A DNA stretch of 64,000 nucleotides, taken from the NCBI RefSeq assembly GCF_013415105.1, contig NZ_JACCDF010000011.1, positions 97,513-161,512 on the forward strand. The letters are read 5' to 3'. Shown here in pieces: positions 8,342-17,407 of the stretch. The notes beneath the pieces were generated by a model that ran no database searches, was not told where the DNA came from, and saw only the letters and a program-made list of their open reading frames with translations. How positions within the stretch are numbered: the first letter of the stretch is position 1; each line of letters starts with the position of its first letter. Position numbers and translations under genes: made by a program. This DNA comes from Vreelandella salicampi. GTDB lineage: Bacteria; Pseudomonadota; Gammaproteobacteria; Pseudomonadales; Halomonadaceae.

Positions 8342-9400
8342 TTAGCTCCGTGGGTTGACGCCCGATGAAGTCTCTTGCTGAGCGTCCTGCCTATGCTTAA
8401 TCCGCTTGAGCCAGCGCTGCTTGGCGTAGTTGCGCAGGTTATCGACGCTATCAGTTTCATCAACGATATCCTGCCCTAAAATTGTCTCGATAATGTCTTC
8501 TAGGGTAATCAAGCCAACAAAAGTGCCGTGCTCATCGTAAATCACACGCATATGGAGGCGGTCTTTGAGCATAGCGGTGAAAATTTGCTCAACGTTGTGG
8601 GAGACATCCACACTACCAATGGGATGCATCATCTCCTTCATCGTCTTCTGTCCATCGACGTGATACATATCCGCTTTGTGAACATAGCCAAATGCCTGTT
8701 CGCCATTATCCATCACCGGGAAGCGGGTAAAAGGCGCCCTTCCGTACTGCTCATCAAACTCGGCCACCGTCATATACGGCAGAACCGTTTCCGTCACGGT
8801 ACGCGGGGTCATCGCCTTGCTTACCGAAATATCGTGAAGGTTGAGCATATTGATGATGGTGCGCGACTCATCGGCATCTAACACGCTCTCTTCCAAACCG
8901 ATTCGCGCCAGCACCTTAATCTCATCGCGCAGGTCGACATCGTGCTCGGATTTTCCCAGCCGACGCGTGATCTGCTCAGACAACCAAATAAACGGCAGCA
9001 GTGACACGATCATCACTTTCAGCGTGCGCGGCAAAATCACTGACACACCGCGCCAGTAAGTCGCGCCGATGGTTTTGGGAATAATTTCGGAGAGCACCAG
9101 AATCAGCATCGTCATCACCGCCGACACAATGCCAATCGACGATTCGCCAAAGACCACCGCTGCTTGCGCACCCACCGCCGTCGCGCCCACGGTATGGGCA
9201 ATGGTATTCAGCGTCAGAATCGCCGCTAGCGGGCGGTCAATATTGGCTTTTAGGTCCCGCAATGCCCCGTGCAGCTTAGGGTTATCATCTTTTAGAGTGG
9301 CAATGTAGCTGGGGGTAATGGAAAGCAGCGCAGCTTCCAAAATGGAACATAAAAACGAGATACCGATAGATAGCACGGCGGTTAGAATCAGCAGGAACAT
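8342..9400 (-). CDS. CNNM/HlyC-CorC family transporter (DUF21 plus CBS pair)
   Basis: A 352-residue protein with an N-terminal DUF21 membrane domain (about residues 1-150, with FLCSILEAALLSITPSYI and LVLSEIIPKTIGA) and a cytoplasmic CBS pair (about 180-320, with MTPRTVTETV, FTRFPVMD, GLITLEDIIETILG). The family is associated with magnesium/cobalt transport and Mg2+ homeostasis; MgATP-type binding to the CBS pair is known for relatives. The C-terminal CorC/HlyC domain of longer members is absent, so this is the short form. Its stop lies 18 nt from that of the convergent antiporter gene. Confidence 0.9.
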   Translation of the reverse strand: MFLLILTAVLSIGISFLCSILEAALLSITPSYIATLKDDNPKLHGALRDLKANIDRPLAAILTLNTIAHTVGATAVGAQAAVVFGESSIGIVSAVMTMLILVLSEIIPKTIGATYWRGVSVILPRTLKVMIVSLLPFIWLSEQITRRLGKSEHDVDLRDEIKVLARIGLEESVLDADESRTIINMLNLHDISVSKAMTPRTVTETVLPYMTVAEFDEQYGRAPFTRFPVMDNGEQAFGYVHKADMYHVDGQKTMKEMMHPIGSVDVSHNVEQIFTAMLKDRLHMRVIYDEHGTFVGLITLEDIIETILGQDIVDETDSVDNLRNYAKQRWLKRIKHRQDAQQETSSGVNPRS

Positions 9401-9786
9401 AAGGGTCCATGGGTAAGAAGTGGCAACGCCTTTATAGGGGTAAGCGCAAGGAGAAGCAATAGTTTAACACGGCATATCAGTTAGCACTTACGCCACGGAT
9501 ACACTTCATCCTGTAAGACATATCGCACAAGAAAATAATCCATAGATTACAAAGAATTATATTTTTTGCGTCAGCGCAATTCCTTTGCTGAACGCGCCTT
9601 GATCCCCCTACCGTCTCCGCGTATGTTACGCCCCTTTACGGGCAGAAAGCGAAAACCAACTAAATCAGCATACTGCTTAGCCCAGCAAAGAATTTTGGCA
9701 TTTGCCAAATGCTGCTGCCATGAAGGCGGCTTTAAGGAAGCAGCACTCGCTGCGTAAAAACACTGATGGATCAACAAGGGAACACC
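9401..9786. other. 386-bp intergenic region without a recognisable gene
   Basis: Spacer between the divergent CNNM-family and lipoprotein genes. It contains an AT-rich tract near 9525-9560 (ATAATCCATAGATTACAAAG) that probably holds promoters. Short overlapping ORFs on both strands here lack family features or ribosome-binding sites. No tRNA or known RNA motif seen. Confidence 0.6.
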
Positions 9787-10299
9787 ATGCAAAAACTGAA
9801 AATTGCCGCCGCCGTAGCAGCGCTAAGCGTCCTATCTGGCTGTGCCTCAATTGTTGGAGAAAAAGAACAGTCGGTTACTATCAACAGCGCACCGAGTAAC
9901 GCCAACGTTGTGATCACTGACGAGCGTAGCCAACAGGTTCACTCTGCTACCACGCCGACCACCGTTCAGCTGCGTAAAGCTGATGGTAGCTATTTTGGCG
10001 GCAAAACTTATACTGTCGAAATTTCAAAAGATGGCTACGAGTCGCGCACCATGATGGTAAATTCCACGCCTAACGGCTGGTACATCGGCGGCAACCTCAT
10101 TTTTGGTGGCTTTATCGGTTGGCTAATCGTCGACCCGCTTACCGGAGCGATGTACAACCTCTCCCCCGATAGCCTCAATGCCTCGCTCGGCGAAAGCGTT
10201 GCTACCACCGCAAACGGCGACTCTGAAATCACACTCGTCCTAGTGGAAGACGTGCCTTCACACTTGCTAGACGAAATGCAGTACCTCGGCCAAATTTAA
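9787..10299 (+). CDS. PEGA-domain lipoprotein
   Basis: A 170-residue secreted lipoprotein. The signal peptide MQKLKIAAAVAALSVLSGC ends in the lipobox LSGC, so Cys19 would be lipidated. A PEGA-like beta domain follows (SVTINSAPSNANVVI...TTPTTVQLRK...YTVEISKDGYES), then a Gly-rich membrane-interacting stretch (WYIGGNLIFGGFIGWLIVDPLTGAMYNL), an arrangement seen in many small envelope proteins of unknown function. The ATG at 9787 was chosen over one 21 nt upstream because of the adjacent AAGGGA and the proper signal peptide. Envelope location is a confident inference; the role is unknown. Confidence 0.85.
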   Translation: MQKLKIAAAVAALSVLSGCASIVGEKEQSVTINSAPSNANVVITDERSQQVHSATTPTTVQLRKADGSYFGGKTYTVEISKDGYESRTMMVNSTPNGWYIGGNLIFGGFIGWLIVDPLTGAMYNLSPDSLNASLGESVATTANGDSEITLVLVEDVPSHLLDEMQYLGQI

Positions 10300-10309
10300 C
10301 GGCTTGTGC

Positions 10310-10340
10310 AAAGCACCGTTTTCAATGACGGTGCTTTCTC
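10310..10340 (+). terminator. Terminator-like hairpin after the PEGA lipoprotein gene
   Basis: AAAGCACCGT pairs with ACGGTGCTTT across a 7-nt loop starting 10 nt past the lipoprotein stop; TTTCTC follows on the plus strand. Perfect 10-bp stem with a weak T-tract. Confidence 0.7.
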
Positions 10341-10414
10341 TCACCGTCCTCTCTTTCATACAACCGTGCTAACATCTCAGCGAGCTTTAAACCCGCTAGA
10401 AAGGATGCTTGCTG

Positions 10415-13400
10415 ATGTTTGATGCCCTCGCCGCCGTTGCCTCGCCTGAAGCCGTTGATGCCTTTATTTCCCGTTGGAAAGACTCCACCGGCACCGAAAA
10501 AGCCAACTATCAGCTATTTCTTTCTGAACTGTGCGCACTGCTTGAGCTGCCCACCCCAGACCCTGCCAGCAAAGACAACAGCGAAAACGCCTATACCTTT
10601 GAGCGGCGGGTGGACATTGCCAACCCAGACGGCAGCGAGAACCGCGGTTTTATCGACCTCTATAAACGCGGTGCTTTTGTGCTGGAAGCCAAACAAACCG
10701 GCAAAGGGCTGGAAACCAAAGGCTGGGACAAAGCCATGCAGGCGGCCTATAACCAGGCCGACCAATACGTGCGCGCCCTGCCCGCCAACGAAGGTCGCCC
10801 ACCGTTTATCGTGGTGACGGATGTGGGCCGTACGCTGGCGCTGTATTCGGAATTTTCCCGCTCCGGTGGCACCTATGTACCCTTTCCCGACCCGCGCAAC
10901 TACCGCATCAAACTCGAAGACCTGCGCCACCCCGAGATTCAACAGCGCCTGAAAGCGCTGTGGGAAGCGCCAGACACTCTAGACCCTAGCCAATACGCCG
11001 CCCGCGTTACCCGTGCTGTTAGCTCTAAGCTCGCCGCCCTTGCTAAAACGTTGGAAGCTGACGGCTATGAAGTCGACCGTGTAGCGCACTTTTTAAAACG
11101 CTGCTTGTTCACCATGTTCAGTGAAGATGTTGAATTGCTGCCCAAAAACAGCTTTACCGACTTTCTCACGCGCATGAAAGAGACGCCCGAACACTTCGCC
11201 GACGCCATCGGCTCGTTGTGGGAAAGCATGAACAGCGGCGGCTTTAGCGGCGTACTCACCGCTAAGTTAATGCGTTTTAACGGCGGCCTGTTCAAGGATA
11301 TCGACCCTATCCCGCTTAACGCAGAGCAAATTCAGCTGCTGATTGATGCCGCCAAAGCCGACTGGCGCTTTGTTGAACCGGCAATTTTCGGTACCTTGCT
11401 AGAACGCGCCCTGGACCCTCGCGAGCGCCACAAGCTGGGCGCCCATTACACGCCCCGAGCCTACGTAGAGCGGCTGGTGATGCCCACGCTGATTGAACCG
11501 CTACGCCGCGAATGGGCCACCGCACAGGTCGTCGCGGAAGCCCACAACCAGAAAGGCAAAACCGACAAAGCGCTGGAAAGCCTGCGTACCTTTCACCACA
11601 AACTTTGCCAGGTGCGGGTGCTCGACCCCGCCTGCGGCAGCGCCAATTTTTTGTATGTCGCGCTGGAGCACATGAAGCGCCTGGAAGGCGAGGTACTAAA
11701 CCTGATTGCCGAGCTTAGCGGCGGGCAAGATTCACTGGAAGCCGAGGGCTTTACCGTATCGCCCCAGCAGTTTCTCGGCATGGAAATTAACCCCCGCGCC
11801 GCTGCTATTGCCGAAATCGTGTTGTGGATTGGTTACCTGCAGTGGCACTACCGCATTAACGGCAAACTCGACCTGCCCGAGCCGATACTTAAAGACTTCC
11901 ACAACATCGAAAACCGCGATGCGCTAATTGAGTTTGAACGCCGCGAACCGCTGCTGGATGAAAGCGGCCAGGCCGTCACCATCTGGGATGGCATCAGCAT
12001 GAAGAAAAGCCCCGCCACCGGCGAGCTGATCCCCGATGAAACCGCCCGCACCACCGTTTACCGCTACCACAACCCCAAGCGCGCCGAGTGGCCGGAAGCG
12101 GATTACATTGTCGGCAACCCGCCGTTTATTGGGGCCTCTACCATGCGCCGCGCCCTCGGCGATGGTTATGTAGACGCCGTGCGCCAGGTATTTAAAGGCA
12201 CGGTACCGGAATCTGCCGATTTTGTGATGTACTGGTGGCATATCGCCGCCGACGCGGTACGCAACGGCCACGCCCAGCAGTTTGGCTTTATTACCACCAA
12301 CAGCCTGCGCCAAACCTTCAACCGCCGCGTGCTGGAGCCGCACCTGAACGATGCCAAAAAGCCGCTTTCACTGACCTTTGCGATTCCCGACCACCCCTGG
12401 GTAGACGGCAACGACGGTGCCGCTGTGCGCATCGCCATGACCGTGGGCCGCGCAGGCGAAGCACCAGGGCTTTTGCAACAGGTAATAAAAGAAGACAGCG
12501 ACGAAAGCCGCGAAGCCCGCAGCGTGGCACTAAGCCGCCGCGAAGGTAAGGTGTTTGCCGATTTAACGATTGGGGCCGATGTGGCGGGGGTGCAGCCATT
12601 ACTGGCGAATTCAACAATTGCTTCACGAGGCGTACAGCTAATTGGATCCGGTTTTATCGTGACGCCAGAAGAAGCAAATCAACTTGGCTTTGAAAATGAC
12701 CCAGCACTTGAACAGGTGATTCGCAATTACCGCAACGGCCGCGACTTGACCCAAACGCCACGTGGCGTAAAGGTCATTGATCTTTTTGGGTTAACAGCAG
12801 AAGAAGCAAAAGCACATTACCCTTCGGTCTACCAGTGGGTGTTTGAACGAGTCAAACCAGAACGCGACCAAAATAAACGTGCTGGTTATCGCGATAACTG
12901 GTGGATTTTTGGCGAAGCCAGAAGAGATTGGCGGCGTTATGCCGACGGCCTCCCGCGCTATATCGCCACCGTCGAAACGGCGAAACATCGCCTGTTTACG
13001 TTTTTGGATGCGGATATTTTACCAGACAACAAGCTAATCAATATTGCTCTGCAAAAGGGTGAAGAGTTTGGGCTGTTATCAAGCCGCTTGCATATACTCT
13101 GGTCATTAGCGGCTGGTAGCCGTTTAGGCGTTGGCAACGATTCAGTTTATGTAAAAACCCGCTGCTTCGAGACTTTCCCCTTTCCTGAGCTTACTGACGA
13201 GCAGGCGGCACAGATCGGCCAACTGGCCGAGCAGATCGACGCCCATCGCAAGCGTCAGCAGGCAGAACACTCCACGCTCACGCTCACAGGCATGTACAAC
13301 GTAATGGAAAAGCTGCGCGCCGGGGAGACGCTGACCAAAAAGGAACAGACCATCAACCAGCAGGGCCTAGTCAGCACCCTGCTGGACGACCACGACAACC

Positions 13401-13888
13401 TCGACCGCGCCGTCTTTAACGCCTACGGCTGGGATGACCTAGCCGATAAGCTAGTGGGTCTACCCGGCGCCACTACCCCGCTGCCGGATAAACCCGCCGC
13501 CCAAGCGGAGACCGAGGAAGAGTTACTGATGCGTTTAGTCGCGCTGAACAAACAGCGCGCCGCCGAAGAAGCCCAAGGCAAGGTGCGCTGGCTACGCCCG
13601 GATTATCAAGCGCCAGAAGAAGCCGCGCCCACTCAAACCGAACTGCAGAACCCTACCGCTGCAGCCGAGGTGCCAACAGCAGACAAAACCAAAGCCGCCT
13701 GGCCCAAAGACCTCGCTACCCAGGTCACGTTGCTGCGCGATATGCTCGCCGCCAGCCCACACAGCACGGAAAGCTTGGCCAGCCAATTCAAACGCAAACC
13801 GCTAAAAGGCGTCAACGAGGTACTCTCCGCCCTCGCCGCCCTCGGCCAAGCCCAGCAAGAAGGCGAGCAATGGCGGTTGGTGAGGTGA
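10415..13888 (+). CDS. MmeI-like type IIG/IIL restriction-modification enzyme (fused nuclease and adenine-N6 methylase)
   Basis: An 1157-residue single-chain enzyme. The N-terminus has a PD-(D/E)XK-type nuclease motif, D81-x9-E91-A-K93, with the same spacing as in MmeI. A helical connector follows, then GAHYTPRAYVERLVMPTL, the SAM-binding motif I LDPACGSANFLY (about residue 402) and the catalytic motif IV GNPPFIG (about 568), which predicts N6-adenine methylation. The region after about residue 720 should hold the target-recognition domain, and the last 70 residues look like a winged helix (STESLASQFKRKPLKGVNEVLSAL in part). It is longer than MmeI. ATG at 10415 rather than TTG at 10409 fits the AGAAAGG spacing. 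The stop is 1 nt from the next gene. The target site cannot be read from sequence. Confidence 0.87.
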   Translation: MFDALAAVASPEAVDAFISRWKDSTGTEKANYQLFLSELCALLELPTPDPASKDNSENAYTFERRVDIANPDGSENRGFIDLYKRGAFVLEAKQTGKGLETKGWDKAMQAAYNQADQYVRALPANEGRPPFIVVTDVGRTLALYSEFSRSGGTYVPFPDPRNYRIKLEDLRHPEIQQRLKALWEAPDTLDPSQYAARVTRAVSSKLAALAKTLEADGYEVDRVAHFLKRCLFTMFSEDVELLPKNSFTDFLTRMKETPEHFADAIGSLWESMNSGGFSGVLTAKLMRFNGGLFKDIDPIPLNAEQIQLLIDAAKADWRFVEPAIFGTLLERALDPRERHKLGAHYTPRAYVERLVMPTLIEPLRREWATAQVVAEAHNQKGKTDKALESLRTFHHKLCQVRVLDPACGSANFLYVALEHMKRLEGEVLNLIAELSGGQDSLEAEGFTVSPQQFLGMEINPRAAAIAEIVLWIGYLQWHYRINGKLDLPEPILKDFHNIENRDALIEFERREPLLDESGQAVTIWDGISMKKSPATGELIPDETARTTVYRYHNPKRAEWPEADYIVGNPPFIGASTMRRALGDGYVDAVRQVFKGTVPESADFVMYWWHIAADAVRNGHAQQFGFITTNSLRQTFNRRVLEPHLNDAKKPLSLTFAIPDHPWVDGNDGAAVRIAMTVGRAGEAPGLLQQVIKEDSDESREARSVALSRREGKVFADLTIGADVAGVQPLLANSTIASRGVQLIGSGFIVTPEEANQLGFENDPALEQVIRNYRNGRDLTQTPRGVKVIDLFGLTAEEAKAHYPSVYQWVFERVKPERDQNKRAGYRDNWWIFGEARRDWRRYADGLPRYIATVETAKHRLFTFLDADILPDNKLINIALQKGEEFGLLSSRLHILWSLAAGSRLGVGNDSVYVKTRCFETFPFPELTDEQAAQIGQLAEQIDAHRKRQQAEHSTLTLTGMYNVMEKLRAGETLTKKEQTINQQGLVSTLLDDHDNLDRAVFNAYGWDDLADKLVGLPGATTPLPDKPAAQAETEEELLMRLVALNKQRAAEEAQGKVRWLRPDYQAPEEAAPTQTELQNPTAAAEVPTADKTKAAWPKDLATQVTLLRDMLAASPHSTESLASQFKRKPLKGVNEVLSALAALGQAQQEGEQWRLVR

Positions 13889-13889
13889 T

Positions 13890-14453
13890 ATGAAAAAATC
13901 AGTTGAGGACCAGCTAAAGTACTTCTTCGTGCTACACAATTACCAGCGCCGCATTGGAGGCGCTGAAATGCATTATTTTTTTGTAGAAGGCAAAGAAGCT
14001 TATCGCCATGGCCTCTATATTGCCTCGGCAACCTGCTTACTCATAGGTATCGAAGCAAGCGTTAGGGCGCTTCATGCTTATCACTTCCGCGGAATAAATG
14101 ATCTGAACCTCAACCCTGGTCAAACATTAAGCAACCCCTTACTCCACAAGGCAAGGTGTGTCGGCTTAAAGATTGAAATTCTTGCCATGGAGGGTGAAGA
14201 AGAATTTGAACGTAAAATGGCACTCGGACAAAAGCGTCGAGAACACGTTGAAATCGTCAGGTTAAGAAATAATCTTTGTCACGGAAACGTTAAAGAATTC
14301 TTCACTCATATAGAGGGTCAAGGCACCTTTTTTACGCCAGAGGCGTTGAAAAAAGCCTGCGAACAGCTACTTAACGTCAGCAAGCCGTGGGCTGAAGAAA
14401 TTGGCAGGTTCAATGACGAAGTGCTTGCTAAAAAGCACCTGCAAGATGACTAA
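13890..14453 (+). CDS. HEPN-like protein of the restriction cassette
   Basis: A 187-residue, mainly helical protein, not a family I can name with certainty. Residues 124-133 read RLRNNLCHGN: R126-N127-x3-H131 is the RNxxxH signature of HEPN ribonucleases and nucleotidyl-transfer partners, within a helix near the end of the helical core as in that superfamily. A hydrophobic helix (YIASATCLLIGIEASVRAL, 43-61) would form the dimer core. The gene starts 1 nt after the restriction enzyme stop and overlaps the next gene by 8 nt, so all three are one transcriptional unit. It is visibly richer in A/T than its neighbours, suggesting acquisition. RNase activity is inference. Confidence 0.6.
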   Translation: MKKSVEDQLKYFFVLHNYQRRIGGAEMHYFFVEGKEAYRHGLYIASATCLLIGIEASVRALHAYHFRGINDLNLNPGQTLSNPLLHKARCVGLKIEILAMEGEEEFERKMALGQKRREHVEIVRLRNNLCHGNVKEFFTHIEGQGTFFTPEALKKACEQLLNVSKPWAEEIGRFNDEVLAKKHLQDD

Positions 14454-14841
14454 CCACTACTATAACTACGCCATCATCCGCTTTTTGCCTTACAGAGACA
14501 GAGGCGAATTTATCAATACCGGCATCGTCATGTATGGCAATGACGGTAGCTTTGCTGCGCGGGTCGTTGATGCAAACTATCCACGCGTTGATGACGTTTT
14601 CCCGGCACTGCCAGAAGGCTTGTTCGCTCAATACCTCAAGCCAATGAAACGCGAGCTATCGCGTATCGAAGCACTCGCTAGCGATTTAAGCGGAAACCTT
14701 GACGCGCAAAAGAAGTTATTTACTCACCTCATTGAGCCAACCGAAGGGCTTTTCACGTGTAGCCAGGCAGGCACACTGGCGGCGAATAGCGCTCAAGAAG
14801 CGCTCGATGAGCTTTTCAATCGCTATGTGCATCATGATTAA
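14446..14841 (+). CDS. DUF3037 family protein
   Basis: A 131-residue protein. Its start, YYNYAIIRFLPYRDRGEFINTGIVMYG, is typical of DUF3037 proteins: a beta strand, the R-x-E-F-x-N-x-G signature, then another strand. The ATG at 14446 lies inside the end of the HEPN-like gene (8-nt overlap), showing translational coupling. DUF3037 proteins are uncharacterised and often occur in small accessory operons; some sit beside HipA-like kinases. Here the partner is the HEPN-like gene plus a type IIG enzyme. Family call good, function unknown. Confidence 0.8.
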   Translation: MTNHYYNYAIIRFLPYRDRGEFINTGIVMYGNDGSFAARVVDANYPRVDDVFPALPEGLFAQYLKPMKRELSRIEALASDLSGNLDAQKKLFTHLIEPTEGLFTCSQAGTLAANSAQEALDELFNRYVHHD

Positions 14842-14932
14842 GAACAACTCGCTAGAAAAATCACTCACTGAATCGTCGCTACGCATAGCATCCGCTATAG
14901 CGTTTGCCCCATGCCGCCTGCTGATACCCGCA

Positions 14933-16666
14933 TCAAGATTTCTCACCGGGGGCTTCGTCGCTTGGGGCTTCACCTGAGCGCTTGTCCTTGGTTTTTACGC
15001 CCCGGGCAATATCCTGATGGCTGATAACCACCACCTCTCTTGGCCACCAGTCGGGATGATAGTCGCGGATGAACGCCAAGAGTTTTTCTCGCACGTGCAT
15101 TTCCGCTGTCCATCCGGACATGGGGTCAGTGGTCATTAAATAACAGGTTACGGTTTGTGCCGTTCCGGATTGCTCCGTTACATAGCACAGCAGCTTATGG
15201 TGCTCAATAATGTCGTCTTCCTCTTTCGCGACCTCTAAAAACTTCTCTCTCAATACCTCGATGTCGGCGCTTAGGTGAAGGGTAAGCGTCAAAGACCGGT
15301 ACATTTTGGTGCCCTTGACCGACATGTTATCGAAAGGCCGAGTGACAAAGTACGTTACGGGCACAATCAATCGCCGATCATCCCACACCCGCAAACGAAT
15401 AAAGGTATAGAAGATACCTTCCACATAGCACCACTCGCCTTCGAATATCACTAGATCGCCAATCCGAATGGGCTTGGCAAGCGATAACTGAAACGACGAG
15501 ACAATATTGCCCAACACTGCCTGACCGGCAACACCCACCAGCACCGCCAACACGCTGGCCGACGCCAAAAGCGACATACCCAGGGACTCAAACAGCTGAA
15601 TTTGCCCCAGAATATAGACCGTCACGCCCGACACCGTGATCAGAATAATGATTCGACGCAGGGCATAAAGCGTGGTGAGAAGCTTGCGATCATCCTTGGA
15701 ATCGGTGTCATCGATGGAGCCGACCAAGCGCCGCGTCATCCCCAACATCAGGGTATCCACAAGGCGCAAGGCGATGGTGCCGATGCCCCAGGCCAAAATG
15801 CTAATCAGTACGACACGAAAGGTCATCGTCGCCACCGCCGAAAATGACACCACATAATCTAGCAACGTTTGCGTGACCAGCGACACCACCACCAGCGCCA
15901 TGGGTACGCCAATCTGGTCGGCAAAAATGCTTATCCCCCCGGAAGGCAGCCATTTCGCCAGCAACCCGATGAACCGATAAACCAGCCAACCGACAAACAC
16001 ATTGAGAAGCAGAAACACCGGAATGGCGATCCACTCCCAAATTTTCAGCAGGCCAAATGAACCCTGGAATCGCTCGGGGATATATTCTTCCAGCATCGAC
16101 GGGCCGAATCGTTCATAGAGCAACGGAATGTACGTCACGCTGACGGGCATGATCAGCCACACCGGCTCCTCTTCACCCACGCGGTATCGACCCAGCCGAA
16201 TAGCGTAGGTTTCGCCGCGAGTGCTGAGCGACGCCAATTCAACGCTGCGGCGTACTTCGCCCGCACGGGGGGTTTGGCCCGAGGCGTCTACGATCATGGC
16301 GTCTGCACGCCCTGGGAGATCCGACACATTCAACCACTTGCCGCGTTTGAGGACCTCCGCCATCTGGCGAGCAAATTCAGCGCCTTGTTCACGCTGCTCC
16401 TGTTCAGAGAATTCAGCCAGGTTGAGCACATGAGCGGCCGCCTCGTACTCTTCCTGCCCAGTCAGGTTAATAAAGCTGCGGATCGCTTCCCTAGGCGTTA
16501 CCCGGCTCACTTCCTCGGGGGCTTCGCCGAGCCCGGCATTGATTGAATCAACGCTAAACCATTGACGGTTCTCGCCCCCGCCTTCCTCTTCTTGAGTTTG
16601 CGCCGTACAGAGGCTAGAAAAAGTGAATGCCACGAATAGTACTAACCACACGGTGTTTGCTTTCAT
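14933..16666 (-). CDS. MscS-family mechanosensitive channel with periplasmic N-terminal domain
   Basis: A 577-residue protein. A signal peptide (MKANTVWLVLFVAFTFSSL, cleavage near TAQ) is followed by a soluble periplasmic domain of about 180 residues, then about five membrane helices and the MscS core: pore helix MSLLASASVLAVLVGVAGQAV and IVSSFQLSLAKPIRIGD, the usual beta-domain entry, then a C-terminal cytoplasmic domain. Such channels open under membrane tension and release solutes after hypo-osmotic shock, relevant to an ectoine-using halophile. The start at 16666 was preferred to an ATG 42 nt upstream because it gives a clean signal peptide. The acidic/Ser-rich C-terminal tail (APSDEAPGEKS) is unremarkable. 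Confidence 0.9.
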   Translation of the reverse strand: MKANTVWLVLFVAFTFSSLCTAQTQEEEGGGENRQWFSVDSINAGLGEAPEEVSRVTPREAIRSFINLTGQEEYEAAAHVLNLAEFSEQEQREQGAEFARQMAEVLKRGKWLNVSDLPGRADAMIVDASGQTPRAGEVRRSVELASLSTRGETYAIRLGRYRVGEEEPVWLIMPVSVTYIPLLYERFGPSMLEEYIPERFQGSFGLLKIWEWIAIPVFLLLNVFVGWLVYRFIGLLAKWLPSGGISIFADQIGVPMALVVVSLVTQTLLDYVVSFSAVATMTFRVVLISILAWGIGTIALRLVDTLMLGMTRRLVGSIDDTDSKDDRKLLTTLYALRRIIILITVSGVTVYILGQIQLFESLGMSLLASASVLAVLVGVAGQAVLGNIVSSFQLSLAKPIRIGDLVIFEGEWCYVEGIFYTFIRLRVWDDRRLIVPVTYFVTRPFDNMSVKGTKMYRSLTLTLHLSADIEVLREKFLEVAKEEDDIIEHHKLLCYVTEQSGTAQTVTCYLMTTDPMSGWTAEMHVREKLLAFIRDYHPDWWPREVVVISHQDIARGVKTKDKRSGEAPSDEAPGEKS

Positions 16667-16861
16667 AGAGGCCTTGTTAATTAAAGTGAGCCATTTGTAT
16701 GCCACCAACAGGCCCGGCCGTTAGGCAACCCAGGGGGTAATCACCGAGCCGTCCTTGTCAGTGAGAACACAAAGTACAGCCTACCTTGCCCGATGTAGCA
16801 AGGCGCGGCGCCGTGATGGTGACTCGCGCGCGTACAAAAGCTGAGACAACGGCAGGGCCGG

Positions 16862-17407
16862 TTAGGTATCTCCCAGCGCGTCAAGATCGTTATCGTGCAG
16901 CGACTCCAGCAAGGGCTCCCCCTGTTCATTGAGTCGGAAGCGGCCGTAGCTTGCAGCCTCATAGCGCTCGGCGTGGCCTTCCTGGAAAAAGAATGCATCG
17001 GTGGCTAGCCGCACCTGGCCATTGCGCAGGCGGTAGTGAAGACGCCGTTCGTCGTCATCCAGCGTGCTTTGGCCCTCCGCCAGCCCTTGGAAGTGAGCAA
17101 TACGCTGTTCGTCCACACACACAATGGCGTAGCCGTCGCGGGATCTGGGCGCGTCGTCATCACGGCGGCTTTGCAGCGCACGCCGAATCTCGTTGCTCAG
17201 CGCAAAATTGAGCGCCATGTAGTCGCCCTGCATTAACGAGCGCGGATCGACTGGCGCCAGCGCCAGATAGACCACCTCGCCTTCGGCCAGGTGCTGCTCC
17301 TTCTCCCAGATCGCTGCGTTCACCACCGCCAGGATCAACAGCGTGGTCGCAACGATAACCACCCGGCGCCACTTGGCACTACGCATCATGGTTTGAGCCC
17401 TCGTCAC
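16862..17407 (-). CDS. GDYXXLXY-domain protein
   Basis: A 181-residue protein with one membrane anchor (about residues 14-34) and an extracytoplasmic domain with the namesake motif Q-GDYMALNF near residue 61. It ends the DUF2157-DUF4401-GDYXXLXY operon, a recurrent gene trio of unknown function in proteobacteria. The start overlaps the DUF4401 gene by 29 nt (or 11 nt if a downstream Met is used). No enzymatic residues are evident. The 195-bp gap after it (16667-16861, before the MscS start) shows no convincing gene. Confidence 0.88.
   Translation of the reverse strand: MTRAQTMMRSAKWRRVVIVATTLLILAVVNAAIWEKEQHLAEGEVVYLALAPVDPRSLMQGDYMALNFALSNEIRRALQSRRDDDAPRSRDGYAIVCVDEQRIAHFQGLAEGQSTLDDDERRLHYRLRNGQVRLATDAFFFQEGHAERYEAASYGRFRLNEQGEPLLESLHDNDLDALGDT

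Noticed and set aside
9571..9792. 73-aa minus-strand ORF in the gap before the PEGA lipoprotein gene
   Set aside because: Composition lacks coding character and it overlaps the probable promoter and start of the lipoprotein gene.
10415..14841. BREX or DISARM system
   Set aside because: No PglZ, BrxC, helicase or phospholipase-D-like gene lies nearby; the methylase is of the fused MmeI type.
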